Assembly (NCBI GenBank): GCA_037127255.1
Contig: JBANSL010000009.1
Coordinates: forward strand, 20,101,475 to 20,165,474
Source: Persicaria tinctoria
Lineage: Eukaryota > Streptophyta > Magnoliopsida > Caryophyllales > Polygonaceae
Reading direction: 5' to 3'
DNA: 64,000 nucleotides
Positions 11,587 to 24,043 of this stretch are shown piece by piece. The position numbers and the translations under genes are program-made. Below the pieces are notes generated by a model. That model was not told the DNA's origin. It worked only from the letters and a program-made list of their open reading frames with translations, and did no database searches. Every line of letters begins with the position of its first letter. Within the stretch, counting starts at the first letter, position 1.

Positions 11587-11657
11587 TAGCCTATGCAGGA
11601 TTTGAACCTGCATCTTTGTGCATAAGCACAACGCTCTACCATTTGAGCTACTAAGCT
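11587..11657 (-). tRNA. tRNA-like sequence, probably a pseudogene
   Basis: On the minus strand a full cloverleaf can be drawn. The acceptor arm (11651-11657 with 11588-11594) pairs at six of seven positions including one G-U. There is a canonical D arm (GCTC...GAGC around GGTA) and a perfect 5-bp T arm around TTCAAAT. The anticodon hairpin is abnormal (TTGTG/CACAA leaves a six-base loop), so no anticodon can be assigned with confidence. A and B box-like blocks are present. It lies inside CACTA-2. It may be a degenerate tRNA or tRNA-derived SINE head. Confidence 0.45.
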
Positions 11658-11920
11658 TAAATAAAATAATATTATCTCTCTCCGCCTTATGATTTGCATT
11701 ATTTCTATTTACAAACACATTAGAGCTAAAGGCATATCCCATTCATTCCATCCTACACAAACATACCATAACTTGAGTTTTGCAACCATTAAGAATATAT
11801 ACAAGACTTTAAAAAAAAAAGTCTAAGCATGCAACTAATTGTAAAGGAATTCTTAATTCTATAAAGAATAGAGTTGAAATACAAACAAGTCGGAATAAAT
11901 AGTTGAAACCTGCTACCAAG

Positions 11921-11995
11921 TTATCCATAAGATCGAGGTTGCCTGCCAACATCAGCAACATCAACATCTAGAACGCCATAATCTAGTAGCCATAT
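11921..11995 (-). pseudogene. Possible captured terminal exon inside CACTA-2
   Basis: On the minus strand a plausible acceptor (ccctttgcag) at 11996-12005 is followed by 24 open codons beginning IWLLDYGVLD and ending RQPRSYG, then TAA. The codon sense and the splice site look exon-like. I do not recognise the protein. It may belong with the kinase-like fragment at 12728-12817 or be independent. Confidence 0.3.
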
Positions 11996-12727
11996 CTGCA
12001 AAGGGCATACATAAAAAGGTAAAATACAGATTCTGCCATATAGGAGTGATGATCATAATTATAACACGTAGTATGATGATAACCCTTCAATCAACAAGTT
12101 TTAATTATCAAATACACACTGCAGTCACAATCACCTAAACACGCGATTATTAAATTACTATAAAATCATACAATACCCGGACAAGCAAAGACTTGAATTG
12201 AATCACATTTATACCCCAAGCATAAGCACACTCGGCAGCCTATGACAGTAAATAGAGCAAAAAGAGATCATATCTCAAGCAGCAAAGAAACAATTGAGAA
12301 CAAACTAATAGCAAAAAACAAAGTAGATATGAAAACTAAAATGTTGAAATATAAACATAAAAAGCAACCAATATATAACCATTTAGATCACCAATACAAT
12401 TCAGAGCAGAAGATGGTGTCTCAGAAACAGATATTTATTTATAACTAGAAGACTTTTAGGTATAACTAATAAAAGATCACATTTGGAAGACATTAATGCA
12501 TATCACTTTATGTTAAAAAAAAAACAAAATAATGGAATCACAACTTCACAAATGCATGGCAGGTAGTGTACTGTGGATAAAAGAAAAAAAACGTAATGGA
12601 ATCACAACTTGCTTTCATTTCATGGTTAAGATTCATTTTCCTCTGCCATAAAATCTGATCAGAGCAATCAGAAAGAATAAAAAGTTCCGTAAAATAAAGA
12701 AAGTTAAATGGCTCATTGTGAGTACCA

Positions 12728-12817
12728 TCTCCAGCACCTATATAGGTTACAAATTGCTGCAATCCCGATAGGAGAAGTCCTCCAATAAACCATGGTGGCA
12801 AAAGTAATGGTCAAGGT
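12728..12817 (-). pseudogene. Captured fragment resembling phytol/farnesol kinase (VTE5/FOLK family)
   Basis: Minus-strand codons from 12817 read TLTITFATMVYWRTSPIGIA, continue to an AICNL block, and then change frame to give an AGDG block. That order resembles the membrane segment and Cys-Ala-Gly-Asp-Gly motif of plant phytol/farnesol kinases (from memory of the family). A small disruption separates CNL from AGDG, so the piece is broken. It sits inside CACTA-2 with no upstream or downstream exons, so I read it as transduplicated debris. Confidence 0.4.
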
Positions 12818-13371
12818 ATAATAAAGTGATCTCTTTAGAAGTTCCCTGATGCATCATGAAACGTCATGCAATTCTCCAATTGACTTACATGTTCAAAATA
12901 ACTCTTATCAAGTGTATATGGGATCGGGAAAGAATTTTCTATAATCTAACCTTTTAAAATTTAATTCTTTCATGATTCATGGAGAAACATACCCTTATAA
13001 ATCTGCACTCATTAAAAACAGCCCTCATTCCATTATCATGCAATGTAACTTCACATGCCATATGTTAAAGTGAATGAGGTCAAAATTTTAATAGAACCTA
13101 ATGCAAGAGTTTGCTTTAGAGGAGACTAAGGCAATTATGTTTTATACCTCATGAGTTGAAATTGGGAAGCAACATAGTAAAATTGTAATGCACCTGATTT
13201 TCAGATTTCAGTTCTGGCCTGCAACCAACTGGGATTGCAATATTGCAACTATACATGGCAAATAATCCCCATTAAAGATTCCTCTTTGATATTGTAAACA
13301 AGGATTTTCGTCTTTGCTTTTATCAAATAGTTTATTTGTAACAAATTTTTATCGGTTTCATTTTATTCAAT

Positions 13372-16300
13372 CCTCCAGAATGGATCTTGTTCACCACAAA
13401 CGGTCCCATCCGCTTCTTGTTGAATTTGTTGGGAAACCAATGATCCTTTGATTTAGAGACATAGAGTTTGTCTCCAACTTCATACTCCTTAGGCTCATCA
13501 TTGGAAATCCTACACAATCACACATACCAAGGCAAACCTCTCCCATGTATAGATAAATCTTTAATGGAAATAGGAGAAGAAAGATCCATACCTTGGCTTA
13601 CCTTCGCAGAGACGGAATCGGGGGCCACAGTATTTGGTCGATCTCGACTAGGGTTAGTCGATCTCGACGAGTCTGCAGGTTCTGGTGGTGGTCTGCTCGA
13701 GGATGCAGAAGTCGACGAAGAAGATGGCTTGTCGATCTCGACAAGGCTGGTCGACCTCGAGTAGGGCTCCGCTCCTGGTGGCTCCAGTGTCGAGGAAGAA
13801 GGCTCTGGTGGAGTCGGGTGGTGGTCGATCTCGACAAGTTTTGTCGAGATCGACGAGCTTGGTCCGTCTGGTGGAGTCTGTGTCGAGGAAGACGGTGCCC
13901 GAGGATGCTGAAATTGGTCGACATCAAGTAGCTTACTCGAGATCAACAAGGGCTCTGGTGCTGAAGTCGTCAGCATCGAGAAAGGCGAAGTCGAGTTGGC
14001 CGAGTGGTGGTCGATCTCGACAAGTCTACTCGAGGTCGAGTAGGGTTCTGCTTCCGTCTGGCTGCTCGACGAGGCTGGTGCTGGTGGAGGCTCCTTGGTC
14101 TGGTCGAGATCGACTAGGGTCCTCGATGTCGAGGAGTCTTGGTCGATCTTGACCCCATACTTAGTTCCTGTCAAGGCATCCGAAAAATAATTTATCCACA
14201 ACGACTTACCTTGGTCTGTGTCGATTGGATTCTCTGTGTTCTCCTTGAGGATTGCCATGATCTCCTCCACATGTGCCTCCATGTCCCTCTTTTCCAGCTC
14301 CTCAGGGGTCATATTTCTGACCTTGGGTTCCCCGCAGGTGATGTAGCCAGCTGAGATAGATTTGACCTCTTCCATTGGACCTGTATGCCTTTCAGTTTTA
14401 TTAAAGAAATACTCAATTACCTCATCGCTGATGTTGAAGGTGAGCACTCCTTTCCTTACGCTTATGTTGGCATCCACCGTCGCCAAGAAGGGCCTTCCTA
14501 GAATAATTGGACAAGCAGGATCTTCTTGCATATCAACAACTAGAAAATCAGCAGGGACAAAGAATTTACCTACTTGTACTGGCACATTGTCCACCATGCC
14601 TGTTGGAATGACCACCGTGTTGTTGGCCATGTAAAGTCTAGCATCCACAGGCTCTAGGGCACCTATCTTAATCTTGGACCAAATCGTTAAAGGCATTATA
14701 CTCACACTAGCTCCAAGATCACATAAGGCATTAATTTTTTATGGACCAAACCCAATAGTTATAGCAAACTTACCTGGATCCGGCCTCTTCTCCAATATGT
14801 CCAGATGGCTGCACTCCTCTGTGATTTCAGCCATCGATCGCTTTTTGCTCAGAATCTCCTTCAGGAACTTGACATAGGATGGCATTTCATTGAGGGCTTC
14901 TGTGAAGGGGATGGTGACGTTGAGCTTCTGAAGCGTCTTGATGAAGCGCTGAAACTTTTTCTCTGTCGGGTCCTTTGGAGATTTTGTGGGGAAATGCAGC
15001 TTCTTTTTCTGATTTGGAGCCAGAACAGACGTCGGTGATGCTGCAGGCTGCTCTACGTCGACCAAGGGTTCCTCGACATCGACTAGGCCCTTGTCGATCT
15101 CGACCAGGTTGGGTGCAGTCGAGTTGCTGTTCGGCGCAGACGAGGATTCTGGAAGTTTCTCCTCGACATCGAGTAGACCTTCCTCGACATCGACCAGGCT
15201 CTGGTCGACTAGCTGTTCTCCGTTGTTCTGCTGCTTTCCGACCTCTGGCTCTTGCAATTGATGGCCGCTTCTGAGTTTTACAGCAGCGATATAGAATTTG
15301 GTTCTGAAGATCCAGGGAGCGAGCCTGACTGTCTGGGGATTCCTGCTGCTAGCTGACCAATCTGTGTATCGACTGATTTTCGCCATATATCAATTTCCCC
15401 AAGCCTAGAGTTGACACCTTGCATCTGAGTATAGACTGAGTTGAAGGATTGCCTAGTTTCCGAGTGATTCCTCCTTATTTCCTCCAGGACTGTCTGTATA
15501 TCATCCTTTTTCTGGTCCCTTTCCGGATGTCCTGGAGCTCTGTAGGGCGAGGGGTTCCTAGGGACACCTTGGTTCCATTGTGGTTGTTGAAACCTTTGGT
15601 CCCCCATGTAGCGACTGGGACCCCCTGCGTAAGCTGCCTCCTCATGATGCTCTGTCATCTTGACTTGCTCTGCGTGTGGGCAGTCAGGAGTGGTGTGCCT
15701 TTGCGATCCGCATTCAATACAAGGCTGGTTGACAGAGAGATACTTGTAGTACTGCTCCCTAACATCAGGATCAATCTCCTTAGGTGGCTCATTGAGGGGC
15801 ATGGATGGTGCTGGCCTGGCGTATGGGTTCTCTTCATAAGTTGCAGTAGACCCATACTTGTTGTCGTAGTTAGTGAGCTTCTCTAGCACACCCCATGCGT
15901 CACTTGGCGGCATTGTCAGATACTCATAGCGAGTATAATGGTTGATTCTGTCCTTAGTGACTTGATCAAGAGAGTTGAAGAAGATCTCCTGAATGACGTA
16001 GGGTGGCTGTCCATGAGTAGGGCAAGATCGCAGAAGTTCCTTGTAGCGCTCCCATGCCTTTGCCAGCGGTTCCTCTTGCTTCTGTTTGAAGGCGGTGATT
16101 CTTTGGCGGAGATGTGCTGTTTTGGCAGGTGGGAAGAATTTGTTCAGAAACTCTTGCTCTACTTGGGCCCAGGTTGTGAGTGATCTTGCTTTTAGCCCTT
16201 CAAGCCATTTTAGTGCAGGCCCAACGAGAGACCAGCGGAAAGATTTCATCTTGACATATTCCAGGGTTGTACCTTCAGCAAGAGTACGACACATGTCAGA

Positions 16301-16681
16301 AAAGTTTGTAATATGTTCAAGAGGACACTCATTAAATCTACCATAGAAGGCATTATTTTTAAGCTCTATAAGAAATTGAGTGCGAATTTCAAAAGAGTTA
16401 TCAGGGATAAGAATCGCCGATTCAGGCAAGACGAGAGTTGGGTGCATGTAGTCCTCTACCGTGGTTGGGTATTGGGCAAGCTCAGCCTGTTCTTGTTCCC
16501 TTGCTGCTTTCTCAGCGGCGATAGCAGCATCTTTAGCAGCCAATTCCCTGGTAAGCCTAGCGATCAGATGTTCCTGTGTCTCCGCAGCTGCCATGGCTCT
16601 TTGTAGTTTAGCTCGGATGTGAAATAGGCGTTCCGGTTCGTCTAAGGCGTCAAACTCATGTGTTTGACCAAAACGGCGCAT
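13372..16681 (-). pseudogene. gag-PR polyprotein of Athila derivative A (broken)
   Basis: The ATG at 16681 opens a gag with a Retrotrans_gag-type core (WLEG...W...F...FFP) and a CCHC zinc knuckle (CIECGSQRHTTPDC). The 16-bp deletion shifts the frame near 15285. In the shifted frame come the protease region with CDLGASVSIMP after an in-frame TAA (14739-14741), then a Ser/Pro-rich linker with repeated LVEID/LVDLD/LLDVD peptides (about 13560-14150), and a TGA at 13518-13520. The integrase-C-terminal-like GPF module begins but is cut at the truncation near 13372. No RT, RNase H or integrase core is present. The TAA and TGA are shared with element B. Confidence 0.75.
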
Positions 16682-16743
16682 ACACCTGAAAAGTAACTCA
16701 AAGAAACAGCGAGAACTGACTACCTAAGGCGCGGATGATTGCT

Positions 16744-16761
16744 TCCCCGGCAACGGCGCTA
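16744..16761 (-). other. Primer-binding site of Athila derivative A (one mismatch)
   Basis: On the plus strand tccccggcaacggcgcta, the complement of a tRNA-Asp primer site with the last base changed (A for G in the TGGCGCC end on the minus strand). It lies three bases from the LTR boundary at 16765. Confidence 0.75.
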
Positions 16762-16764
16762 ATT

Positions 16765-19054
16765 TGTTGTTGCAGGAGGATGGTCAAGTATGAAATAAAT
16801 ATAAAATAAAGATCAGACTAACTTCCCTGTCTCAGCAAATAAATACAAGACTTCCTCCCGTTGTAGAAAGAGAATAGTCAGGATCGAATCCACGAGGAAG
16901 CACGTCAGCAGTTCTTAGGTAGTTGTAGATCTCACAGACAGAATAGCAGAAAGACAGAAACACAGAAACAAGGAAAGAAAGACAAATAAAAGCAGAAAAT
17001 AACAAATAAAAGCAATGAACTAAACGAATACAGAAAAGACAAAGCAAAGCAAAAACAAAGGCGAGGACACAGAAGCTACTCGATCTCGAGTAGCTGTCCT
17101 CTATATCGACAAAGGTAAGTCGACAGCAGTCCGTCGACAATAGAAAACAAGAAAACAAGCAACAAGGCAACTCGATCTCGACCACAGTCAACTCGAGATC
17201 GACAAAGGCAGGTCAAGACAAGTTCAGAATCGACGACAGCAAAAGAAAACTCAACTCGACCTAGACCAGTTCCTACTCGAGATCGACAAAGGCAGTACTC
17301 GATCTCGACAAGCTCTACTCTATGTCGACTGGGGGACAGAAACTTTAAATTGCAAATTCGAATGCAGAATTCAGATTTTCGACAGAAATAAACTCAATAT
17401 AATAAAAGACTTCCAAGACCAGGGTATCAACATCACAACGATAACCATGCAAAGTAACACATAAAGGCACAAAAGATCATGCTTTCCATCAAATAACTTT
17501 CGTCATTAACAAATAGGCATATAGAGGCTTTCGCATAAACCCTAATTGTTACTAACCCTTTTTTGACATAATTAATCCAAGTTGCATTAAGATCACTTTC
17601 GCTTCAATAACACAAACAAAGATCACCTTCAACTCTCGCAAAAGAATCATGCTCATAGGGATAGAAGATGAATTGCATAAAAAGATCTGACCTTTATCGC
17701 ATCGCCTCACATGGCCACCGTCGGGCTCACCCCAGCCCCAGAAGTGGGTGGACTACTCACGCCTCATTGCAATCGCAGACATTGATTGATGAAAAGAACT
17801 AACTTGCATTAAAACTAAATTCAAAGCCTTTTACAATCCTGGCAATCAACTTTCGCAGAAAGCCAAAACCTTAAAAACCTTAGAACTCCTAAACTCTATG
17901 TGTAATTGTGTCTCTGAATTGGAATGAATGAAAAACCAGCCCCATGGGCTTTATTTATAGGCTTCTAGTCCTTGCTAACCAATGATAGAATCTCCTATCT
18001 ATATCTAAAATTATATCTAAAAGCATAAAAGATAAATAAATTGCATAATGGAAATAAATCTAAAGGGGAAAAGATAAATCTAAACAAGGTAAGTCTTCAT
18101 GTCTTGATAGATCTCCTTCCATAGATAGAACTTGATCAAATTTGGATAGAATCTTCCTCCTTCGGCCCCAAGGAATCCCAACTCGACTAGGACAGCTCTC
18201 GACGACGCGTTTTCCAGGACTGGTCTACTCGACATCGACAAGGGCTCGTCGACCTCGACAAGGATTGTTCGTCGACTGGACTTCCCGGCTAGCTCTGCTC
18301 GATGTGGCTCGGACTTGGTTCACAACGCTCGTCGATCTTGACTACTCCTTGTCGAGATCGAGTAGGGATGTTCACCGACTAGGTCTTCTCGGGTAGGTGT
18401 GCTCGACAAGCTCGGATCTGGGCTCTGGGCGTCGTCGATCTCGACTAGGGCTCCTCGAGATCGACTAGGGTGTGGCCTTCTCTGGTCGAGCAGCTTCTCC
18501 TCGGCATGGACTCGGACTGGCGTTGTGGGGCTTGTCGATCTCGACTAGAGCTTGTCGAGATCGAGTAGGGTTGTTCGGCATCCTCGTCCTTGGCTTCACG
18601 GTCAGCTTCTCTCCTTGTCGACTCCGGGTGTGGCTCTGGTCTTTGTCGATCTCGACTAGGGTCTTGTCGAGATTGAGTAACCTCCGAAGCTGGGTTGGTC
18701 TGGCTTTCTCGATTAGGCTCTGTCGACCAAGGCTGTGCTCGGACATGTTCGTCTAGATCGAGTAAGGTCTACTTGAGATCGAGTAGTCTGGTTTCTCAGC
18801 TCGATTCGACTGGTTCCGTTGATGCTTTGACCCTGGACTTTTGTAGCTGTTTTCCGAGCTTTTCCGACCTTCCTTAGAATTGCTGTAAAACGCCTCGAAT
18901 TCTGCGATTTAAACAGAAACTGGTGTAGATTCCATAATTTGGCAAATAAACATAAACTACATAGACTTTGTACTATCTTAGCCCAAATGAGTGAAATGCA
19001 TGCAGAAATCGATATAAACTTAAATGTAAAACATGGCAAATTCAGCTCACAACA
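16765..19054 (-). repeat. LTR shared by Athila derivatives A (5') and B (3')
   Basis: This 2290-bp LTR is nearly identical to 24044-26333 (same length, few substitutions), so the duplication or insertion is young. It is bounded by a primer site on the low-coordinate side and a polypurine tract on the other, which makes it a 5' LTR for A and a 3' LTR for B. A minus-strand TATAAATA lies at 17952-17959. TCGATCTCGA-type near-palindromes cluster at about 17070-17330 and 18180-18790. Confidence 0.85.
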
Positions 19055-20582
19055 AACACCCCATACTTAAGCTTGCTTGTCCTCACGCAATACTTTTAAT
19101 TGTCATTCAGGGGAAGAATTTAAAACTCTCAACATATTAGATTCATTCTCATATAACCCTGCAATCAATTACCATCCTTGACAAGGTACTTGTGTCACAG
19201 ATCCATGCATGTGCAAATGTATAAAAGCAACATCTACTCACAAAAGGAGGGTTATGCAAAAACATTCATAAGTGACAAAGCATTGATAATCAAGAAGACT
19301 TTAATTAAGCTCATGAAGGAGTAGATTGGTAAAAGGCTAAAGGTGGGCAATATTTGGCAATGTGGTGCTTTTGATCCGGGGAAATGGAATATTTCCAAAC
19401 TTGAGTTTCCACATTCCTTTTCATAAGATTCATCACCTTTCATAATGCTTTTGATAAATCATAATAATGCTTTTACCTCTCTAACCTCAGCACTGCCTTC
19501 TCGCGAGTCGCAAACATGGGTGTCATGAATGGCCCCGGATACTTAGTGCTTTGGACTTCTCATAATGTGTCCCATCTCTCCATACTATTATCTTAGAGAG
19601 CAGGGTCAATCTACCTTTATCTCCTGAGGTGATTGGATTTTCTTTCACTCATTAAATTTTCCATATATTTCAAACAATTTCCTTCCAAACTCCAATAATG
19701 ATAATAACAACACAAACACCATATAATAATCTCCATAATGTAACATCATTCTCAACATAATCCCCGGATAGGAAATAAGGTAAAGAATGGCAATATTTAG
19801 ATCATGTGGAGCAATATTTGAAATAAGGCATATTATGGATTTTGTGATGCATAAGCATAGGTAAGGCTAATATTTTAAACATATGAGCATTATATGGAAA
19901 TATAAAGTCCTCAATCATCTTATCATGCAACATGTCAAAAGCAATTTCAATTTTTACCTCCTTCTATAGTTTTCAAGAAAATATGCACTTCATTGTGACT
20001 TCCCTTTACTAGGCAATTTCATGCTATATCTCTAATGAATCCAATTTTGCATCGTCGAGTTCAATATAAGCTTCCATGACATTATTCAAAAAATTCAATG
20101 GGGGTCATTTTTATAAACTTTGGAAAACATATTTTTTTGAAGATTTGGAAAACATGCATATATAAGCACATAAATCAATAATGCATTCCAAAATAGCCAT
20201 GTATAAGCAATTCAAAGAAATAAACTCTAAATATGCACAAAAATGTCAAATGAAACCAAATATGCATAAAGTAAGCCCTTCCCCCACCCCATACTTAAAC
20301 ATTACAGTGTCCTCACTATATAAAAACAAGGGTAAAGAAAGAAACTCACTAGACAGGTGTGCAGGGCCTCTCAATTTCGAGTGTAAGAATCGCCTGGCCC
20401 GAGTATGAATATGGCTCATCCATGGACCTGAAAAGTGCAGAAGACATATACCCATAATAGAAAAACTAAAAGTTCAAAACCAAAAAAAAAAAAACAAAAA
20501 GCAACAAAGTCTCAAAAGGTCCTAAAAAGTCTATGTACATACTCTAGATTTTATAGTCGCTAGGCCGACTTTTCCATTTAGC
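19055..20582 (-). other. 3' noncoding region of derivative B with two purine tracts
   Basis: No gene. It is the minus-strand counterpart of 4051-5561. The polypurine tract lies at 19055-19068 (plus strand aacaccccatactt), next to the LTR. The internal purine tract is at 20276-20296. Confidence 0.6.
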
Positions 20583-23500
20583 TCAAGGTGGCATTTGCAG
20601 GGCCCATGTAGCTTGGGCCTCAAATAGGACTCCATTCTTGTCCCTCAGCTGCAATCCTCCAGAATGGATCTTGTTCACCACGAACGGTCCCATCCGCTTC
20701 TTGTTGAATTTGTTGGGAAACCAATGATCCTTTGATTTAGAGACATAGAGTTTGTCTCCAACTTCATACTCCTTAGGCTCATCATTGGAAATCCTACACA
20801 ATCACACATACCAAGGCAAACCTCTCCCATGTATAGATAAATCTTTAATGGAAATAGGAGAAGAAAGATCCATACCTTGGCTTACCTTCGCAGAGACGGA
20901 ATCGGGGGCCACAGTATTTGGTCGATCTCGACTAGGGTTAGTCGATCTCGACGAGTCTGTAGGTTCTGGTGGTGGTCTGCTCGAGGATGCAGAAGTCGAC
21001 GAAGAAGATGGCTTGTCGATCTCGACAAGGCTGGTCGACCTCGAGTAGGGCTCCGCTCCTGGTGGCTCCAGTGTCGAGGAAGAAGGCTCTGGTGGAGTCG
21101 GGTGGTGGTCGATCTCGACAAGTTTTGTCGAGATCGACGAGCTTGGTCCGTCTGGTGGAGTCTGTGTCGAGGAAGACGGTGCCCGAGGATGCTGAAATTG
21201 GTCGACATCAAGTAGCTTACTCGAGATCAACAAGGGCTCTGGTGCTGAAGTCGTCAGCATCGAGAAAGGCGAAGTCGAGTTGGCCGAGTGGTGGTCGATC
21301 TCGACAAGTCTACTCGAGGTCGAGTAGGGTTCTGCTTTCGTCTGGCTGCTCGACGAGGCTGGTGCTGGTGGAGGCTCCTTGGTATGGTCGAGATCGACTA
21401 GGGTCCTCGATGTCGAGGAGTCTTGGTCGATCTTGACCCCATACTTAGTTCCTGTCAAGGCATCCGAAAAATAATTGATCCACAACGACTTACCTTGGTC
21501 TGTGTCGATTGGATTCTCTGTGTTCTCCTTGAGGATTTCCATGATCTCCTCCACATGTGCCTCCATGTCCCTCTTTTCCAGCTCCTCAGGGGTCATATTT
21601 CTGACCTTGGGTTCCCCGCAGGTGATGTAGCCAGCTGAGATAGATTTGACCTCTTCCATTGGACCTGTATGCCTTTCAGTTTTATTAAAGGAATACTCAA
21701 TTACCTCATCGCTGATGTTGAAGGTGAGCACTCCTTTCCTTACGCTTATGTTGGCATCCACCGTCGCCAAGAAGGGCCTTCCTAGAATAATTGGACAAGC
21801 AGGATCTTCTTGCATATCAACAACTAGAAAATCAGCAGGGACAAAGAATTTACCTACTTGTACTGGCACATTGTCCACCATGCCTGTTGGAATGACCACC
21901 GTGTTGTTGGCCATGTAAAGTCTAGCATCCACAGGCTCTAGGGCACCTATCTTAATCTTGGACCAAATCGTTAAAGGCATTATACTCACACTAGCTCCAA
22001 GATCACATAAGGCATTAATTTTTTATGGACCAAACCCAATAGTTATAGCAAACTTACCTGGATCCGGCCTCTTCTCCAATATGTCCAGATGGCTGCACTC
22101 CTCTGTGATTTCAGCCATCGATCGCTTTTTGCTCAGAATCTCCTTCAGGAACTTGACATAGGATGGCATTTCATTGAGAGCTTCTGTGAAGGGGATGGTG
22201 ACGTTGAGCTTCTGAAGCGTCTTGATGAAGCGCTGAAACTTTTTCTCTGTCGGGTCCTTTGGAGATTTTGTGGGGAAATGCAGCTTCTTTTTCTGATTTG
22301 GAGCCAGAACAGACGTCGGTGATGCTGCAGGCTGCTCTACGTCGACCAAGGGTTCCTCGACATCGACTAGGCCCTTGTCGATCTCGACCAGGTTGGGTGC
22401 AGTCGAGTTGCTGTTCGGCGCAGACGAGGATTCTGGAAGTTTCTCCTCGACATCGAGTAGACCTTCCTCGACATCGACCAGGCTCTGGTCGACCAGCTGT
22501 TCTCCGTTGTTCTGCTGCTTTCCGACCTCTGGCTCTTGCAATTGATGGCCGCTTCTGAGTTTTACACCAGCGATATATCCAGTCTTTCCCTTAGGATTTG
22601 GTTCTGAAGATCCAGGGAGCGAGCCTGACTGTTTGGGGATTCCTGCTGCTAGCTGACCAATCTGTGTATCAACTGATTTTCGTCATATATCAATTTCCCC
22701 AAGCCTAGAGTTGACACCTTGCATCTGAGTATAGACTGAGTTGAAGGATTGGCTAGTTTCCGAGTGATTCCTCCTTATTTCCTCCAGGACTGTCTGTATA
22801 TCATCCTTTTTCTGGTCCCTTTCCGGATGTCCTGGAGCTCTGTAGGGTGGGGGGTTCCTAGGGACACCTTGGTTCCATTGTGGTTGTTGAAACCTTTGGT
22901 CCCCCATGTAGCGACTGGGACCCCCTGCGTAAGCTGCCTCCTCATGATGCTCTGCCATCCTGACTTGCTCTGCGTGTGGGCACTCAGGAATGGTGTGCCT
23001 TTGCGATCCGCATTCAATACAAGGCTGGTTGATAGAGAGATACTTTACTTTCTTGATGAGCTTCTTATTCTGGTCTCTGTAGTACTGCTCCCTAACATCA
23101 GGATCAATCTCCTTAGGTGGCTCATTGAGGGGCATGGATGGTGCTGGCCTGGCGTATGAGTTCTCTTCATAAGTTGCAGTAGACCCATACTTGTTGTCGT
23201 AGTTAGTGAGCTTCTCTAGCACACCCCATGCGTCACTTGGCGGCATTGTCAGATACTCATAGCGAGTATAATGGTTGATTCTGTCCTTACTGACTTGATC
23301 AAGAGAGTTGAAGAAGATCTCCTGAATGACGTAGGGTGGCTGTCCATGAGTAGGGCAAGATCGCAGAAGTTCCTTGTAGCGCTCCCATGCCTTTGCCAGC
23401 GGTTCCCCTTGCTTCTGTTTGAAGGCGGTGATTCTTTGGCGGAGATGTGCTGTTTTGGCAGGTGGGAAGAATTTGTTCAGAAACTCTTGCTCTACTTGGG

Positions 23501-23960
23501 CCCAGGTTGTGAGTGATCTTGCTTTTAGCCCTTCAAGCCATTTCAGTGCAGGCCCAGCGAGAGACCAGCGGAAAGATTTCATCTTGACATATTCCAGGGT
23601 TGTACCTTCAGCAAGAGTACGGCACATGTCAGAAAAGTGTGTAATATGTTCAAGAGGACACTCATTAAATCTACCATAGAAGGCATTATTTTTAATATGT
23701 TCAGGCACGACGAGAGTTGGGTGCATGTAGTCCTCTGCCGTGGTTGGGTATTGGGCAAGCTCAGCCTGTGCTTGTTCCGTTGCTGCTTTCTCAGCGGCGA
23801 TAGCAGCATCTTTAGCAGCCAATTCCCTGGTAAGCCTAGCGATCAGCTGTTCCTGTGTCTCCGCAGCTGCCATGGCTCTTTGTAGTTTAGCTCGGATGTG
23901 AAATAGGCCTTCCAGTTCGTCTAAGGCATCAAACTCAGGTGTTTGATCAGAACGGCGCAT
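20583..23960 (-). pseudogene. gag-PR-linker-GPF polyprotein of Athila derivative B (three stops, one frame)
   Basis: One continuous frame of about 1,125 codons. It contains gag with a Retrotrans_gag core and a CCHC knuckle (CIECGSQRHTIPEC), a linker with LVDVEE repeats, a protease-like domain with CDLGAS as active-site motif (DLG in place of DTG, as known in Athila), a second Ser/Pro-rich linker with LVEID/LVDLD/LLDVD repeats, and a C-terminal module (EVGDKLYV...KRMGPFVVNKI) resembling the GPY/F end of gypsy integrases. It ends ATWALQMPP. Premature stops are TGA 22683-22685 (Trp in copy A), TAA 22023-22025 just before the protease site, and TGA 20802-20804 (Arg in element 3). A 54-bp in-frame deletion lies near 23695. 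RT, RNase H and integrase core are absent. Confidence 0.8.
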
Positions 23961-24022
23961 ACACCTGAAAAGTAACTCAAAGAAACAGTGAGAACTGACT
24001 ACCTAAGGCGCGAATGATTGCT

Positions 24023-24040
24023 TCCCCGGCAACGGCGCCA
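24023..24040 (-). other. Primer-binding site, tRNA-Asp type (derivative B)
   Basis: Plus strand tccccggcaacggcgcca, the exact complement of the site at 3177-3194, three bases from the LTR boundary at 24044. Confidence 0.85.
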
Positions 24041-24043
24041 ATT

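Larger units (their letters stand above)
11658..13369. other. CACTA-2 left interior
   Basis: AT-rich native CACTA-2 sequence. Apart from the two exon-like fragments within it (11921-11995, 12728-12817) I see no gene. Around 13370 it joins abruptly to the truncated 3' part of Athila derivative A. Confidence 0.5.
13370..19054 (-). mobile_element. Athila derivative A, truncated at its 3' end
   Basis: Read on the minus strand: LTR (19054-16765), primer site (16761-16744), gag-PR frame (16681 downward), then a sudden end near 13370, where element B continues with about 60 more codons, the 3' noncoding region and a second LTR. Its LTR is also the 3' LTR of element B, so A and B form an LTR-internal-LTR-internal array, the expected product of unequal recombination between copies. 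A differs from B by a 16-bp deletion near 15285, a 33-bp deletion near 15740 and scattered substitutions. Confidence 0.8.

Noticed and set aside
13620..14150. Regularly recurring 'gtcgatctcgac' words as a possible CRISPR array
   Set aside because: Spacing is irregular, the words vary, they lie in frame in a retroelement ORF and again in LTRs, and the genome is a plant.
13593..14152. Plus-strand frames rich in Arg/Ser/Trp opposite the gag-PR linker (repeated at 20877-21436)
   Set aside because: They are shadows of the minus-strand linker, created by the palindromic repeats, which read open on both strands.
18142..18756. Frames on both strands in the shared LTR (and 25421-26035)
   Set aside because: Same repeat-driven artefact in LTR DNA; the frames change between subfamilies.
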